Shown here in pieces: positions 24,516 to 33,653 of a stretch of DNA of 35,340 nt (positions are counted from its first letter, which is position 1; each line of letters opens with the position of its first letter). The DNA comes from Fidelibacterota bacterium (GTDB lineage Bacteria; Fidelibacterota; UBA2242; JAOZSR01). The DNA lies in the NCBI GenBank assembly GCA_029939575.1, contig JAOZSR010000031.1, positions 1 to 35,340 of the forward strand, read 5' to 3'. The notes beneath the pieces were generated by a model. The model did not search any database and was not told the DNA's origin. It was given only the letters and a program-made list of their open reading frames with translations. Position numbers and translations under genes: made by a program.

Positions 24516-25103
24516 ATGGTAAATTGTTACAAATTTAAACAGCAGATATCAAATTATATTGATAGAGAATTATCCTTCCATGAGCGTCAGATGTTTGACC
24601 AACACCGAGAGAACTGTCCATCATGTCAAAAACTCCTTCAATCAATCCAATCTACTCAGGAGACAATGACAAATTTTTCAAAAGTCAAATTAAGTGAAGA
24701 TTTTATGACAAATTTGCGGGAAAAAATATTGACCGATCGGAATGCCCGTATAATTGCCTCGGAAAAGACAGGTTTATTTTCACAACGAGTACCCAAACTA
24801 ACCTATGGATTTGGAGTCGCTCTCCTGGCTGTTGTGATTGTTTTTTCTACACTTCAGATAAATAAACATAATGCCATTAATCAGGCTGTTCAACCTATGG
24901 CTGAAAAAAAACAAGAATCAGCCCCACAATTACAAACACAACAAAGAACTCCACCGGTTATACCCCAAAATTTTGCCGGAGTCGGCACAAAAGCAATACC
25001 TTCTGACACGACAATAAATGATCAGGATAAAAATGAGAATCAAACCAATAAACCGGATATTGATTATCAAAATCGTATAAAAACCGTTGGTGATAGGCGC
25101 TAA
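24516..25103 (+). CDS. Membrane-anchored zinc-finger anti-sigma factor (195 aa)
   Basis: The N-terminal ZAS domain (about 1-40) has the HxxxCxxC motif HRENCPSC with an upstream Cys (VNC) and the helix YKFKQQISNYIDRELS, as in RsrA/ChrR-type anti-sigmas. A single TM segment follows (about 106-126, YGFGVALLAVVIVFSTL). The C-terminal portion is periplasmic, rich in Gln, Pro and Asn, and probably disordered. It would hold the preceding ECF sigma factor at the membrane until a signal releases it. GAGAGG precedes the ATG. Confidence 0.92.
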   Translation: MVNCYKFKQQISNYIDRELSFHERQMFDQHRENCPSCQKLLQSIQSTQETMTNFSKVKLSEDFMTNLREKILTDRNARIIASEKTGLFSQRVPKLTYGFGVALLAVVIVFSTLQINKHNAINQAVQPMAEKKQESAPQLQTQQRTPPVIPQNFAGVGTKAIPSDTTINDQDKNENQTNKPDIDYQNRIKTVGDRR

Positions 25104-25215
25104 CTTATATTAAAACAAAAAGTAAAGTAAAAAAATTAAAAATTAAATTCCTATTTAATTAATATTGATTTTACATGTAGGCAATTGTATTTTACCATGC
25201 TGTATGGAATTTGTT

Positions 25216-26961
25216 ATGAATGAATTAAAAAGTGTTCTAATTGTAAATATTATTTTTCTCGTTCTCATGTTTTTCTTTCTGGTTTATCCCGGGATCGAAT
25301 TCATTGGAAATATGCCGCCTATTTTTTCTCTGATAATTCGTGTGCTTGTATTTATTGCAATTACATCATTTATTACTTTTTTCTTTTTAGAATTGAAAAA
25401 ATTTTCCTCTAATTGCAAAAAATTGGAACTGGAAAAAAAGACAAGGGAAAAAAAAGAAAAGCAAAATTATATAAAAACAGTTGAGCCCAGATTCCAGGTA
25501 GATCCCGAAGAGAATTATCAGGTAATTACCAAACATCTCTTAGAATTGGTAAAATCTACATTTTTCGTTCAAACAGTATATTTGTATTTTTTTAATCATG
25601 AAAAAGAAGAATATATTTTACAAGACTTTCTATCTTCTTTTGACGTAAAAATGAAAAATCAATTCAATCTTACATTACCCGTTTTTGGAGAAATTCATAA
25701 TTCCAAAATTCCAATAATCTATGATACCAGTAAAATGGAAAAAGAATCCCTGGTCCATTACGAAGCAGTTCCAAAAGTTCGTAGTATTATGTTAATTCCA
25801 ATATTTCTTAATGATTTTATTGGATTTATTGGTCTGGATAGTGTAGAAAAAAAATCCTGTGATCAAAATGATTTTGGAATGGCCGAAGAGTTTAGCAAAA
25901 TGTTTACTGCAAATATCTGGCAGGTTGATACAATCCAAAAACAAAAGGATAATATTGAATTTTTTAAAGAATTAACTCACATCAATTCACATTTGCCTCT
26001 AAATATCACCGATTTAGAATTATTCAAAAAAATCCAGAGTGTTATAAAGAAATTTTTTCAATATGACAAACTAACAATCGCCACAATGAAAAATGATGAT
26101 GAGCAGGATTTATCTGTGGAATACGTTGATGGCTATGAAACGGATTTTGGAATTGGTGCAAGAATCTCTATAAATGCACAAATTGTAAATCAATTGTTTC
26201 AAAAGCAAAAATTACATATTAATAATTATGACGTTGAAGGAATAAAACATAGGTTTTTCCCTGATGATTTGGAAGCAGGCCAAATGCAAACATGTATCGG
26301 TGTTTTATTAGAATTTGATCGTGGGAAAAAGGGTATTCTGGTATTAGAACACAAGGATATCGGACATTATAGAAAAGAAGAATTACGAATTTTGGAATTA
26401 TTCGGTAAAAACCTGAATGAAATTATCAATCGTATTTATGTTTACCGTTCTATGAAAAATCTAGCCCTTGTAGATGGATTAACATCCATTTATAACAGGC
26501 GGGCATTTGAAGAACATCTCCAGATAGAAATTGAAAGAGCCAGGCGATATAACAACAATCTTACTATATTAATGTTAGATTTAGATAAGTTTAAAAGAAT
26601 TAATGATATTTATGGCCATTTATATGGTGATTATGTTTTAAAGAAAATTGGTTTAATACTTCGTAGCAGCGTGCGTACTGTTGATACTGTTTCCAGATAT
26701 GGCGGGGAAGAATTTGCTGTCATATTAATTAATACTGATAAAAATAGCTGTATTAACACAGCCGACAGAATCCGAAGTAATATAGAAGAATTCATTTTTC
26801 AAAAAGATGATATGAAGGAACACATGACCATCAGTATTGGTGTGTCAGATTATCCCGCAGATGGAGATGATATGCAGTCAATCATGGCTTGTGCAGATCA
26901 GGCAATGTATCAATCCAAAAAAGTCGGGGGAAATAAAGTTAGTATGTATAAACACAATTAA
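25216..26961 (+). CDS. GAF-GAF-GGDEF diguanylate cyclase (about 581 aa)
   Basis: This membrane-associated enzyme would make cyclic-di-GMP. Two hydrophobic helices (about 5-24 and 33-58) and a short coiled linker are followed by two GAF-like sensor domains (about 95-255 and 275-420). A GGDEF domain follows (about 430-580) with VDGLTSIYNRRAFEEHL, LDLDKFKRINDIYGH and RYGGEEFAVIL. The catalytic GGEEF is intact. RTVD lies five residues before it, so the product-inhibition I-site is also present. The open frame reaches TTG at 25165. I chose ATG 25216 (MNELKSV) because TGGA lies about 7 bases upstream, though ATG 25204 is also possible. The neighbouring sigma/anti-sigma pair suggests a regulatory block. 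Confidence 0.93.
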   Translation: MNELKSVLIVNIIFLVLMFFFLVYPGIEFIGNMPPIFSLIIRVLVFIAITSFITFFFLELKKFSSNCKKLELEKKTREKKEKQNYIKTVEPRFQVDPEENYQVITKHLLELVKSTFFVQTVYLYFFNHEKEEYILQDFLSSFDVKMKNQFNLTLPVFGEIHNSKIPIIYDTSKMEKESLVHYEAVPKVRSIMLIPIFLNDFIGFIGLDSVEKKSCDQNDFGMAEEFSKMFTANIWQVDTIQKQKDNIEFFKELTHINSHLPLNITDLELFKKIQSVIKKFFQYDKLTIATMKNDDEQDLSVEYVDGYETDFGIGARISINAQIVNQLFQKQKLHINNYDVEGIKHRFFPDDLEAGQMQTCIGVLLEFDRGKKGILVLEHKDIGHYRKEELRILELFGKNLNEIINRIYVYRSMKNLALVDGLTSIYNRRAFEEHLQIEIERARRYNNNLTILMLDLDKFKRINDIYGHLYGDYVLKKIGLILRSSVRTVDTVSRYGGEEFAVILINTDKNSCINTADRIRSNIEEFIFQKDDMKEHMTISIGVSDYPADGDDMQSIMACADQAMYQSKKVGGNKVSMYKHN

Positions 26962-26982
26962 TAATTTTAAGGAGAAATACTC

Positions 26983-27186
26983 ATGGCTAAACGAGTAACA
27001 AAAGGTTTTGCCGCCAAGAATGAAAAAGCTTTATCAGATTCCAAGAATCATTGTAGCGTATGTGGCGAATCTATTGAAATGGTAAAACATATCGTAACTA
27101 TTGGTGATGAAAAAGCTAATAATGTCCGTTTTAGAGAAAAAATTGAACGAGTTTGTAAATGTAATAAAACAAAAATTTTCAAATAA
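26983..27186 (+). CDS. 67-aa Cys-pair (zinc-ribbon-like) protein
   Basis: This small, basic, soluble protein has CSVC (about 24-27) and CKC (about 59-61), which could form one zinc site. It has strands in between (KHIVTIGDEKANNVRFREKI). AAGGAGAAAT precedes the ATG with ideal spacing, so I am confident it is translated. The family is not recognised by name. The basic ends and the two-site pattern are reminiscent of small ribosome- or RNA-associated zinc ribbons, but that is only a resemblance. It lies 21 bp after the cyclase and 10 bp before the TPR lipoprotein. Confidence 0.82.
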   Translation: MAKRVTKGFAAKNEKALSDSKNHCSVCGESIEMVKHIVTIGDEKANNVRFREKIERVCKCNKTKIFK

Positions 27187-27195
27187 AATTTAATA

Positions 27196-28737
27196 ATGCT
27201 GGCGCAAAATAAATATTCTCGGAATAATGATAATGCCATTTCTGTAATGTCATTATCATCAATTCCTTTTGTTTTTTTATTTTTCCTTCTCATGATATCA
27301 TGTGCCGGGCTGAAACCAGATAAAAAAATAACTGAAAAATCGGAACAGCAAGAAGAAAACAAAATCTATAACTCCGAATCAATCAAACATTTTATGGCTG
27401 GTGAATCTTTTGCTTTACAAGGTGATTATGCCATGGCTGTTCTAGAATACCAGGACGCCTTAAAATATGACTCCCTGGCTCCTACTATATATCTGGCTCT
27501 GGGAAAAGCATATATAAATCTTGGTAAAGTAGATAATGGAATAGAGGAAATAAAAAAAGCAATTGTAATTGCTCCGGAAAATATTGAAGCACATGAATTA
27601 CTCGCTCAAATATATTTTCTTTCAAAAAGAAACAAAGAAGCAATTAAGATATATACAAAATTAATTGCTTTAAAGCCCAAAGATCTACAGATTCAATACC
27701 GACTTGCCAGCTCATATCTTAATGATCATAAAGTGGAAGAAGCGTTAAAACTTTTTTACGAAATTGCTGAAAATAATCCAAATGAAGTCTATGCCATGGA
27801 AAAAATTGCCGCAATTTCATTGTTAAATGAAAACTTCGACGAGGCAATAGTATATTTTGACAAAATATTAAAAATTCAACCAGATAATATTGAAGCTTTA
27901 CGTTCCAGAACCGACCTGGCAATTATGGCCCAGGATTTTCCAAAATCTATTGACCTGCTAAAGCATTTGATAGAATTAAAACCCAAGGAAGTAAAACTTA
28001 AGGAAATTCTTGGACAAATTTTAAGCCGGGCTGGACGCTTTAAAGAAGCCAGGGAATTTTTAGTTAAATTAATTGAATTGTATCCTGACAATAAAGAATA
28101 TTATATAAATCTTTATTTTCTATTTGTTAATCAGGGTTTTTTACCTGAAGCTGATAGAGTTTTAGATTCTGCTATGACTAAATTTTCAGACTCAAATGAA
28201 ATCTTGATTTTAAAAGGTTCTTTATTAAACTCAACGAAAAAATATAATGAATCAGAAAAATATATTAAAGACGTACTGGACAAAGATCCTGATAATATCC
28301 AGGCACTTCATTTATTAGCCGGAACCTGGGAAGGTCAAAAAAAATACAATTTGTCTGATAGTTTGTATAAGCAAATCATTGCTCAAAATTCGGAAGATGC
28401 TATAGCTATGAATAATTTTTCCTATAGTCTTGCAGAAAGAGGAGTAAATTTAGATACTGCTATGGTTATGATTGACAAGGCTCTGAAAATGGACAAAAAT
28501 AACCCTTCTTATCTAGATACCAAAGGCTGGATTTTATACAAAAAAGGAGATTACAAAAAAGCTGCAGAATTTATTCAAAAAGCTTTTTCCATAGAAAGTA
28601 AAAATCCCGAATTAATGGAACATCTTGGCGATGTATATTATAAATTAAATGATATTAAGAAATCTAAGAAATATTATCAACAGGCTCTGACTATTGATAA
28701 AAATAATAAAAGACTTAAAGAAAAATTATCACAGTAA
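27196..28737 (+). CDS. TPR-repeat lipoprotein (513 aa)
   Basis: This is a predicted lipoprotein with about 12 TPR units used as a protein-protein scaffold. The signal ends LLMISC (Cys near 36), followed by AGLKPDKK. Repeats begin near residue 56 (FMAGESFALQGDYAMAVLEY) and continue to the C-terminus (AYINLGKVDNGIEEIKKAI, then later YKKGDYKKAAEFIQKAF and YKLNDIKKSKKYYQQAL). An internal ATG at 27247 (MSLSSIPF) is a cleaner signal-peptide start. No strong ribosome site marks either. It would be periplasmic or outer-membrane attached. It overlaps the following lipoprotein gene by 44 bp, suggesting joint production. Such TPR lipoproteins commonly serve in envelope assembly. Confidence 0.87.
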   Translation: MLAQNKYSRNNDNAISVMSLSSIPFVFLFFLLMISCAGLKPDKKITEKSEQQEENKIYNSESIKHFMAGESFALQGDYAMAVLEYQDALKYDSLAPTIYLALGKAYINLGKVDNGIEEIKKAIVIAPENIEAHELLAQIYFLSKRNKEAIKIYTKLIALKPKDLQIQYRLASSYLNDHKVEEALKLFYEIAENNPNEVYAMEKIAAISLLNENFDEAIVYFDKILKIQPDNIEALRSRTDLAIMAQDFPKSIDLLKHLIELKPKEVKLKEILGQILSRAGRFKEAREFLVKLIELYPDNKEYYINLYFLFVNQGFLPEADRVLDSAMTKFSDSNEILILKGSLLNSTKKYNESEKYIKDVLDKDPDNIQALHLLAGTWEGQKKYNLSDSLYKQIIAQNSEDAIAMNNFSYSLAERGVNLDTAMVMIDKALKMDKNNPSYLDTKGWILYKKGDYKKAAEFIQKAFSIESKNPELMEHLGDVYYKLNDIKKSKKYYQQALTIDKNNKRLKEKLSQ

Positions 28738-29437
28738 ATATTTACTTTTTTCTCTACTTTATCTGAGTTTTTATTTAAGTCAATGTTCTAATGTTTTTTT
28801 ATTCAAACCAAAACCTGAAACATTGCAAAGTAAGATGTTTTGGGAGAGAGTAAGGGTTTTAAATTTTTCTAAAAATCTTTCTGCTATTTGTCATTTTAAT
28901 TATATTTCCAACGAAAATAAAGGACGTGCAATAGCAAAATTGAATTATCATACCATTGATAGTTTAAATATTTTGCTACGTGATCCACTTGGAAGAAAGG
29001 TTGCCACACTTAATTTTTTAGGTGATGAATATTATCTACAATTATTAAGAGAGCGCAAATTTTATAATGGGAAAGAACTACCAGACCCATACAATTCGAT
29101 GAATATTTCCAGGGTTTCCTTTTCGGATTTGCGAAAAATATTATTAGCAATACCAATTTTTAACTATTCCGAAAAAACATTAAAACCGGGAAAAATTGTT
29201 AAATCAGTTACTGATAATGGACTTTTGGTAAATTCCTTTTTCAAGATAAATAGTGTGATTTTAGAAAAAATTGTGATATTTACAGAAAAAAATGAGCCAC
29301 TCACAACAGTGTTTTATGAAAAATATCAAGTTACAGATGGAATTATTATGCCGAAGAGTATTAAAATTATAAGTCATGATAATCATTTTAATTTAGATTT
29401 ACATTTCTCGGCCTATTCCATTAAAAATATACAATAA
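28694..29437 (+). CDS. LolB/DUF4292-like lipoprotein (247 aa)
   Basis: This predicted lipoprotein has a basic N-terminus and a hydrophobic stretch ending YLSQC (Cys near 31). The mature region has a LolB-like or DUF4292-like beta-sheet pattern: IAKLNYHTIDSLNILLRDPLGRKVATLNF, then a turn and helices, then VTDGIIMPKSIKIISH. LolB-fold proteins insert lipoproteins into the outer membrane; DUF4292 proteins have a related fold of unknown role. The frame starts at TTG within the end of the TPR gene (44-bp overlap), so the exact start is uncertain. I consider it a close partner of the TPR lipoprotein. Confidence 0.72.
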   Translation: MIKIIKDLKKNYHSKYLLFSLLYLSFYLSQCSNVFLFKPKPETLQSKMFWERVRVLNFSKNLSAICHFNYISNENKGRAIAKLNYHTIDSLNILLRDPLGRKVATLNFLGDEYYLQLLRERKFYNGKELPDPYNSMNISRVSFSDLRKILLAIPIFNYSEKTLKPGKIVKSVTDNGLLVNSFFKINSVILEKIVIFTEKNEPLTTVFYEKYQVTDGIIMPKSIKIISHDNHFNLDLHFSAYSIKNIQ

Positions 29438-29472
29438 GTTCGGTTTTTATAACTAATTACGATGAGGTTAAT

Positions 29473-30399
29473 GTGAAATATGATATAAAAAAAGGGTTGG
29501 CTTCAATTGTTGTTCCCATTTATAATGAGGTAGATTCTCTAATTGAGTTATATGAAAAATTATCAAAGGCCTTTGAGCCGACTGTATATAATTTTGAAGT
29601 AATATTAGTTGATGATGGCAGTAATGATGGTTCAGTAGAGGTCGAGGAAAAACTTTCGTCAGAACATGAAAATGTAATAGTAGAAAAATTTCTCAGAAAT
29701 AAAGGAAAAGCCGCAGCATTAGATGCCGGTTTTAAATTAGCAAGTGGTGAATTTGTAGCTACTATTGATGCTGATTTACAGGATGATCCCTTTGCAATTC
29801 CGGAAATGATAAAAAAAATTCAAGATGAAGGCTTAGATCTGGTTTCCGGATGGAAACAGAACCGGCAAGATCCATTTATTAAACGAAACACATCCAAAAT
29901 TTTTAACTTTTTTACCAGGTTATTAACCGGAATCAAATTGCACGACTTTAATAACGGACTAAAAGTTTATCGTTCTGAAGTTATCAAAAATATCAAGGTT
30001 TATGGAGAAATGCATCGATATATCCCAGTTCTTGCAAAACAGCAGGGTTTTAACAGTGGCGAGCATAAAGTCAAACATTTTGCCCGTCAATATGGCGAAA
30101 CAAAATATGGTATAAGTCGCTTTTATAAAGGATTTCTTGATTTGTTAACCGTGGTGTTTATTACAAAATTCATGAAACGGCCAATGCATTTTTTTGGGAT
30201 TTGGGGAATGGCTTTTGTCACTTTTGGATTTGTATGTGAGTTTTATGTTCTCATTTTGAAATATTTCTTTAATCATCCTTTCAAAAACCATTTTGCAATG
30301 ATGTTGATGGGGGTTTTATTATTAATTTCCGGAGTCCAGTTTTTTTCAATCGGTCTGATTTCCGAACTTATTACTTTTCATAATAAAAAAGATACATAA
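29473..30399 (+). CDS. GT2 glycosyltransferase, dolichol-phosphate-mannose-synthase-like (308 aa)
   Basis: This membrane-associated GT-A enzyme probably transfers a sugar to a polyprenyl-phosphate. N-terminal SIVVPIYNEVDSLIELYEKL is followed by VILVDDGSNDGS, NKGKAAALDAGFKLASGEF and the metal-binding DADLQDDP (about 99-106). Two C-terminal TM helices (about 240-264 and 276-297) are as in DPM1/ArnC/GtrB proteins. The start is GTG at 29473, with GAGG five bases upstream; the ATG at 29471 is closed by TGA. It opens a four-gene glycan cassette and would depend on the undecaprenyl carrier that UppP recycles. Confidence 0.92.
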   Translation: MKYDIKKGLASIVVPIYNEVDSLIELYEKLSKAFEPTVYNFEVILVDDGSNDGSVEVEEKLSSEHENVIVEKFLRNKGKAAALDAGFKLASGEFVATIDADLQDDPFAIPEMIKKIQDEGLDLVSGWKQNRQDPFIKRNTSKIFNFFTRLLTGIKLHDFNNGLKVYRSEVIKNIKVYGEMHRYIPVLAKQQGFNSGEHKVKHFARQYGETKYGISRFYKGFLDLLTVVFITKFMKRPMHFFGIWGMAFVTFGFVCEFYVLILKYFFNHPFKNHFAMMLMGVLLLISGVQFFSIGLISELITFHNKKDT

Positions 30400-30457
30400 A
30401 TTCTAATTTTGTGGATATTACTTTACTTTCAACTATAAAAAAAACGATGCTATTAAA

Positions 30458-31492
30458 ATGAAAAAATACTTTTTTTCTATTATTGTACCTTCCTTTAACC
30501 GCTCTGATGAATTGGTTGAACTTATTAATTCTTTTCAAAATCAAATATTTTCACACGATAAGTTTGAAGTATTAATTGTTGACGATGGATCAACTGATAA
30601 TACAGAAATTGTTATCCGGGAATTTATCAACAGTTGCGATTTCAAAATTAATTTTTTTAAAAGAGATCATGAGGGTCCCGGACCTGCCAGAAATTTTGGA
30701 ATGTCAAAAGCTGTTGGAGAATATTTTCTGTTTATCGATTCCGATTGTATCGCGGATAAAAATTGGTTAAAAAATCTCTATGAAATTGTAGAAGTAGAAA
30801 AGCCGGGTGCCTTTGGCGGGCCTGATGGAGTTTTGCCAAATTTTACTCCCTTACAAAAAGCTATTGACTATTCTATGACATCATTTTTAACAACCGGTGG
30901 TATGCGTGGCCATTCAAAAAAGAAACTGGCAAAATATTATCCCCGAAGTTTTAATATGGGAATACATCATACTATATTTGAAGAATTAGGCGGGATGGGC
31001 ACTTTACGGCATGGACAGGATCTTGAGTTTAGTCGACGTATTGTTGCCAGTGGAGCGAAAGTGATTCCCATTCCTGATGCAAAAGTATATCATAAACGCC
31101 GAACAAGTTTAAGAAAATTTTTTCGCCAAATGTTTAACTGGGGAGTTGCCAGAATAAATCTAACAATGCTCGACCAGGCGATTTTAGAGCCATTACACTT
31201 TATTCCTGCGATTGGAGCTGTTGGATATAGTCTATTGACTATATTAACTTTATTAACCAGAATGTCATTAGGATTGTGGCTAGGGGCTACCGGAATTGCA
31301 ATTCTGATTTTCCTTTTTATCTTTTTCGATAGCATACGTAAATACAAAAGTTTAAAAGTCGGATTTTTATCTCCTATAGTATCAGTATGCCAGGTATTTG
31401 CTTATGGTTATGGCTTTACGGTTAATTATGTCCGCCGAAAAATATTTGGCAAAGGCGAGTTTACCGGTTTTGTAAGGAAATATTACAAATGA
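30458..31492 (+). CDS. GT2 family glycosyltransferase with C-terminal TM helices (344 aa)
   Basis: A second GT-A enzyme, with SIIVPSFNRSDELVELINSF, VLIVDDGSTDNTE, the donor-site GPGPARNFGMSKAVGEYF and DSDC (about 89-92). A long acceptor region with FNMGIHHTIFEELGGMG and RHGQDLEFSRRIVASGAKV follows. Two to three TM helices lie at about 247-295, and a membrane-proximal tail ends the protein. The pattern resembles succinoglycan and capsular glycosyltransferases. Its stop overlaps the following methyltransferase by 4 bp (ATGA). Acceptor and sugar are unknown. Confidence 0.9.
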   Translation: MKKYFFSIIVPSFNRSDELVELINSFQNQIFSHDKFEVLIVDDGSTDNTEIVIREFINSCDFKINFFKRDHEGPGPARNFGMSKAVGEYFLFIDSDCIADKNWLKNLYEIVEVEKPGAFGGPDGVLPNFTPLQKAIDYSMTSFLTTGGMRGHSKKKLAKYYPRSFNMGIHHTIFEELGGMGTLRHGQDLEFSRRIVASGAKVIPIPDAKVYHKRRTSLRKFFRQMFNWGVARINLTMLDQAILEPLHFIPAIGAVGYSLLTILTLLTRMSLGLWLGATGIAILIFLFIFFDSIRKYKSLKVGFLSPIVSVCQVFAYGYGFTVNYVRRKIFGKGEFTGFVRKYYK

Positions 31493-32259
31493 AAAAAATT
31501 AGCGAAAGGAATTTGCGCTGCTATGATGAGCAATACTGGTATGGAAAAGCTTTTTTAAACGATTTTTTAAATATTTCCGAGAAAAAAAATTATTCTATTT
31601 TAGAAATAGGCCCTGCAGAAGGAGGACTCTTAAAATTTTTCACTGAAAAAGGACATAAATGCTTTGGACTTGAATTATCAAACAATCGATTTGATAACTC
31701 TATCCAGTTAAATTCTGAGTTGGGAATTAAATTTATTAACGGAGATATAACAAATCTATCTGAAGAAATGAAGAGTTATTTCGGGCAAATGGATATCCTT
31801 ATCTGTCGCGATGTTATTGAACATATTCCTTTAGAATTAAAACAGACTGCCATGGAAAATATGCGTGCTTTTTTAAAAAAAGACGGCTTATTGTTTGTCT
31901 CATTTCCACCCAAATACTCCGCTTATGCCGGTCATCAGCAAGTAGCACCAAACCGATTTGCCAAATTACCATTTTTGCATTTTCTGCCAAATAAAGTTTA
32001 TGCCTCATTTTTAAAACTCCTAAACATAAAACAAAATATAATTAATTCATTATTAGAAATTAAACAATCACGTATTTCGATTGCCGGATTTGAAAAATTA
32101 TTGAACAAAGTTGATTTTAATATTATAAAGAAAAGTTTTTATTTAATTCGTCCATGTTATGAATCGCGATTTAATTTAAAAAGAATTAAACACAATTTTA
32201 ATTCTTTTGCTTTACGGGAAATATTAACCCTAGGCGCTATTTATTTACTAAAAAAATGA
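31489..32259 (+). CDS. SAM-dependent methyltransferase (256 aa)
   Basis: This Rossmann-fold methyltransferase probably modifies a sugar or glycan lipid. Motif I is ILEIGPAEGGLLKFFTEKGH (about 37-56), with the acidic residue of the next strand in GLELS. Motif IV is ILICRDVIEHIPLELKQ, and LFVSFPP follows. This is the Methyltransf_23/11 type. A longer C-terminal helical half follows with no known catalytic motif. It is linked to its neighbours by 4-bp overlaps on both sides (ATGA), so it is translationally coupled in the cassette. Confidence 0.88.
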   Translation: MKKISERNLRCYDEQYWYGKAFLNDFLNISEKKNYSILEIGPAEGGLLKFFTEKGHKCFGLELSNNRFDNSIQLNSELGIKFINGDITNLSEEMKSYFGQMDILICRDVIEHIPLELKQTAMENMRAFLKKDGLLFVSFPPKYSAYAGHQQVAPNRFAKLPFLHFLPNKVYASFLKLLNIKQNIINSLLEIKQSRISIAGFEKLLNKVDFNIIKKSFYLIRPCYESRFNLKRIKHNFNSFALREILTLGAIYLLKK

Positions 32260-33572
32260 AAAAAGTACTAATAATTACTTACTATTGGCCACCGGCTGGC
32301 GGCCCCGGAGTTCAGAGGGTTTTAAAATTTGCCAAATATTTACCGAAATTTGGTTGGCAACCGATAATACTCACAGTTAAAAATGGTGAATATCCGGCTA
32401 TTGACACCACCCTGGAAAATGATATACCGGAGAATTGTATTGTATACAAAACAAATTCTTTAGAACCAAATAATCTCTATAAAAAAATAACCGGAATGAA
32501 ATCTGAGGATAATATTCCGGTAGCAGTTTTATCTGAGCAAAATGTTAACTGGAAAAAGAAAATCGCCAATTGGATTCGTTTAAATCTATTTATTCCAGAT
32601 GCAAAAATTGGCTGGATTCCATTTGCAGTTAAACAGGGGAAAAAAATAATTGAAGAACATGATCCCGATATTATTTTTTCATCATCACCTCCGCCAACAG
32701 TTCATTTGATTGCAAAAAAACTTGCAAAGTGGAGCGGATTAAAATGGGTTGCAGATTTTCGTGATCCCTGGACAGATATATATCATTACGATGAAATTAA
32801 TAAAAATACAATTGCCCAAAATTACAATAAAAACCTTGAGAAAAAAGTGTTATCCGAAGCAGATAAAATTTTCACCGTCAGTTCAAATATTGTAGAAATT
32901 TTTAAGAAAAAAACAGATTTAAAAGATAAAATCTCTATAATTCAAAATGGTTATGATCCTGATGATTTAGAGAATATTCCTAATAATTATAATTATTTAG
33001 AATTTACTATTTCCTACCTTGGGAAAATTAACAATCAGCAAGTTCCAAATAATTTTTTCAGAATTTTGAAAGAATTAACAAAGGAAAATAAGGAGTTTCA
33101 AAATAAATTGAAACTTCAATTTATTGGTAATTTTTGTGATAATATCAGAGAGTCTATAAGGGAAAATAATCTTACCGGGAATACAGATTTTTTATCCTAT
33201 TTACCTCATGATAAAGCTTTGAAAAAGATTTCAAAATCTGCCTGTTTGTTATTACTAATTCCCAATGCAAAAAACAATAAGGGCATTTTAACCGGAAAAC
33301 TTTTTGAATACATGGGAATGGGTAAAACTATAATCGCTATCGGGCCGACTACAGGCGATGCTGCAAAAATTATTGCTAAAACTAATACCGGCCAAATGTT
33401 TGAATATGACGATGAAACCGAGATTAAAGAATTTCTGTTGAATATATTCCATAAGTGGAGTAAAAAAATATCACTTAATGAATCTCATAAAATGAATATT
33501 GTAAAACAGTATTCAAGACCTGTTCAAGTGGAAAAAACAGTCCAATTTTTTGAACAAATGGTTGCTGAATAA
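32256..33572 (+). CDS. GT4 family glycosyltransferase (438 aa)
   Basis: This GT-B enzyme has the N-terminal glycine-rich acceptor domain VLIITYYWPPAGGPGVQRVL (about 4-23), central WVADFRDPWTD (about 166-176) and an HSS-type VSSNIVEIFKKK. Its C-terminal donor domain has IQNGYDPDDL, FLSYLPHDKALKKI and KLFEYMGMGKTIIAIGP (about 346-362). In that last segment the retaining-GT4 EX7E motif is degenerate. The length is typical. It starts within the methyltransferase stop (4-bp overlap). With the two GT2 enzymes it would build a surface glycan of at least three sugars, but no polymerase or flippase is in the window. Confidence 0.92.
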   Translation: MKKVLIITYYWPPAGGPGVQRVLKFAKYLPKFGWQPIILTVKNGEYPAIDTTLENDIPENCIVYKTNSLEPNNLYKKITGMKSEDNIPVAVLSEQNVNWKKKIANWIRLNLFIPDAKIGWIPFAVKQGKKIIEEHDPDIIFSSSPPPTVHLIAKKLAKWSGLKWVADFRDPWTDIYHYDEINKNTIAQNYNKNLEKKVLSEADKIFTVSSNIVEIFKKKTDLKDKISIIQNGYDPDDLENIPNNYNYLEFTISYLGKINNQQVPNNFFRILKELTKENKEFQNKLKLQFIGNFCDNIRESIRENNLTGNTDFLSYLPHDKALKKISKSACLLLLIPNAKNNKGILTGKLFEYMGMGKTIIAIGPTTGDAAKIIAKTNTGQMFEYDDETEIKEFLLNIFHKWSKKISLNESHKMNIVKQYSRPVQVEKTVQFFEQMVAE

Positions 33573-33653
33573 AAGAGTTAATTAAAAAAATATTTTCCTT
33601 GCATGATCATAAAATCTTTCTTATTTTGAGTAATAAAATAACTCGAAATTGCA

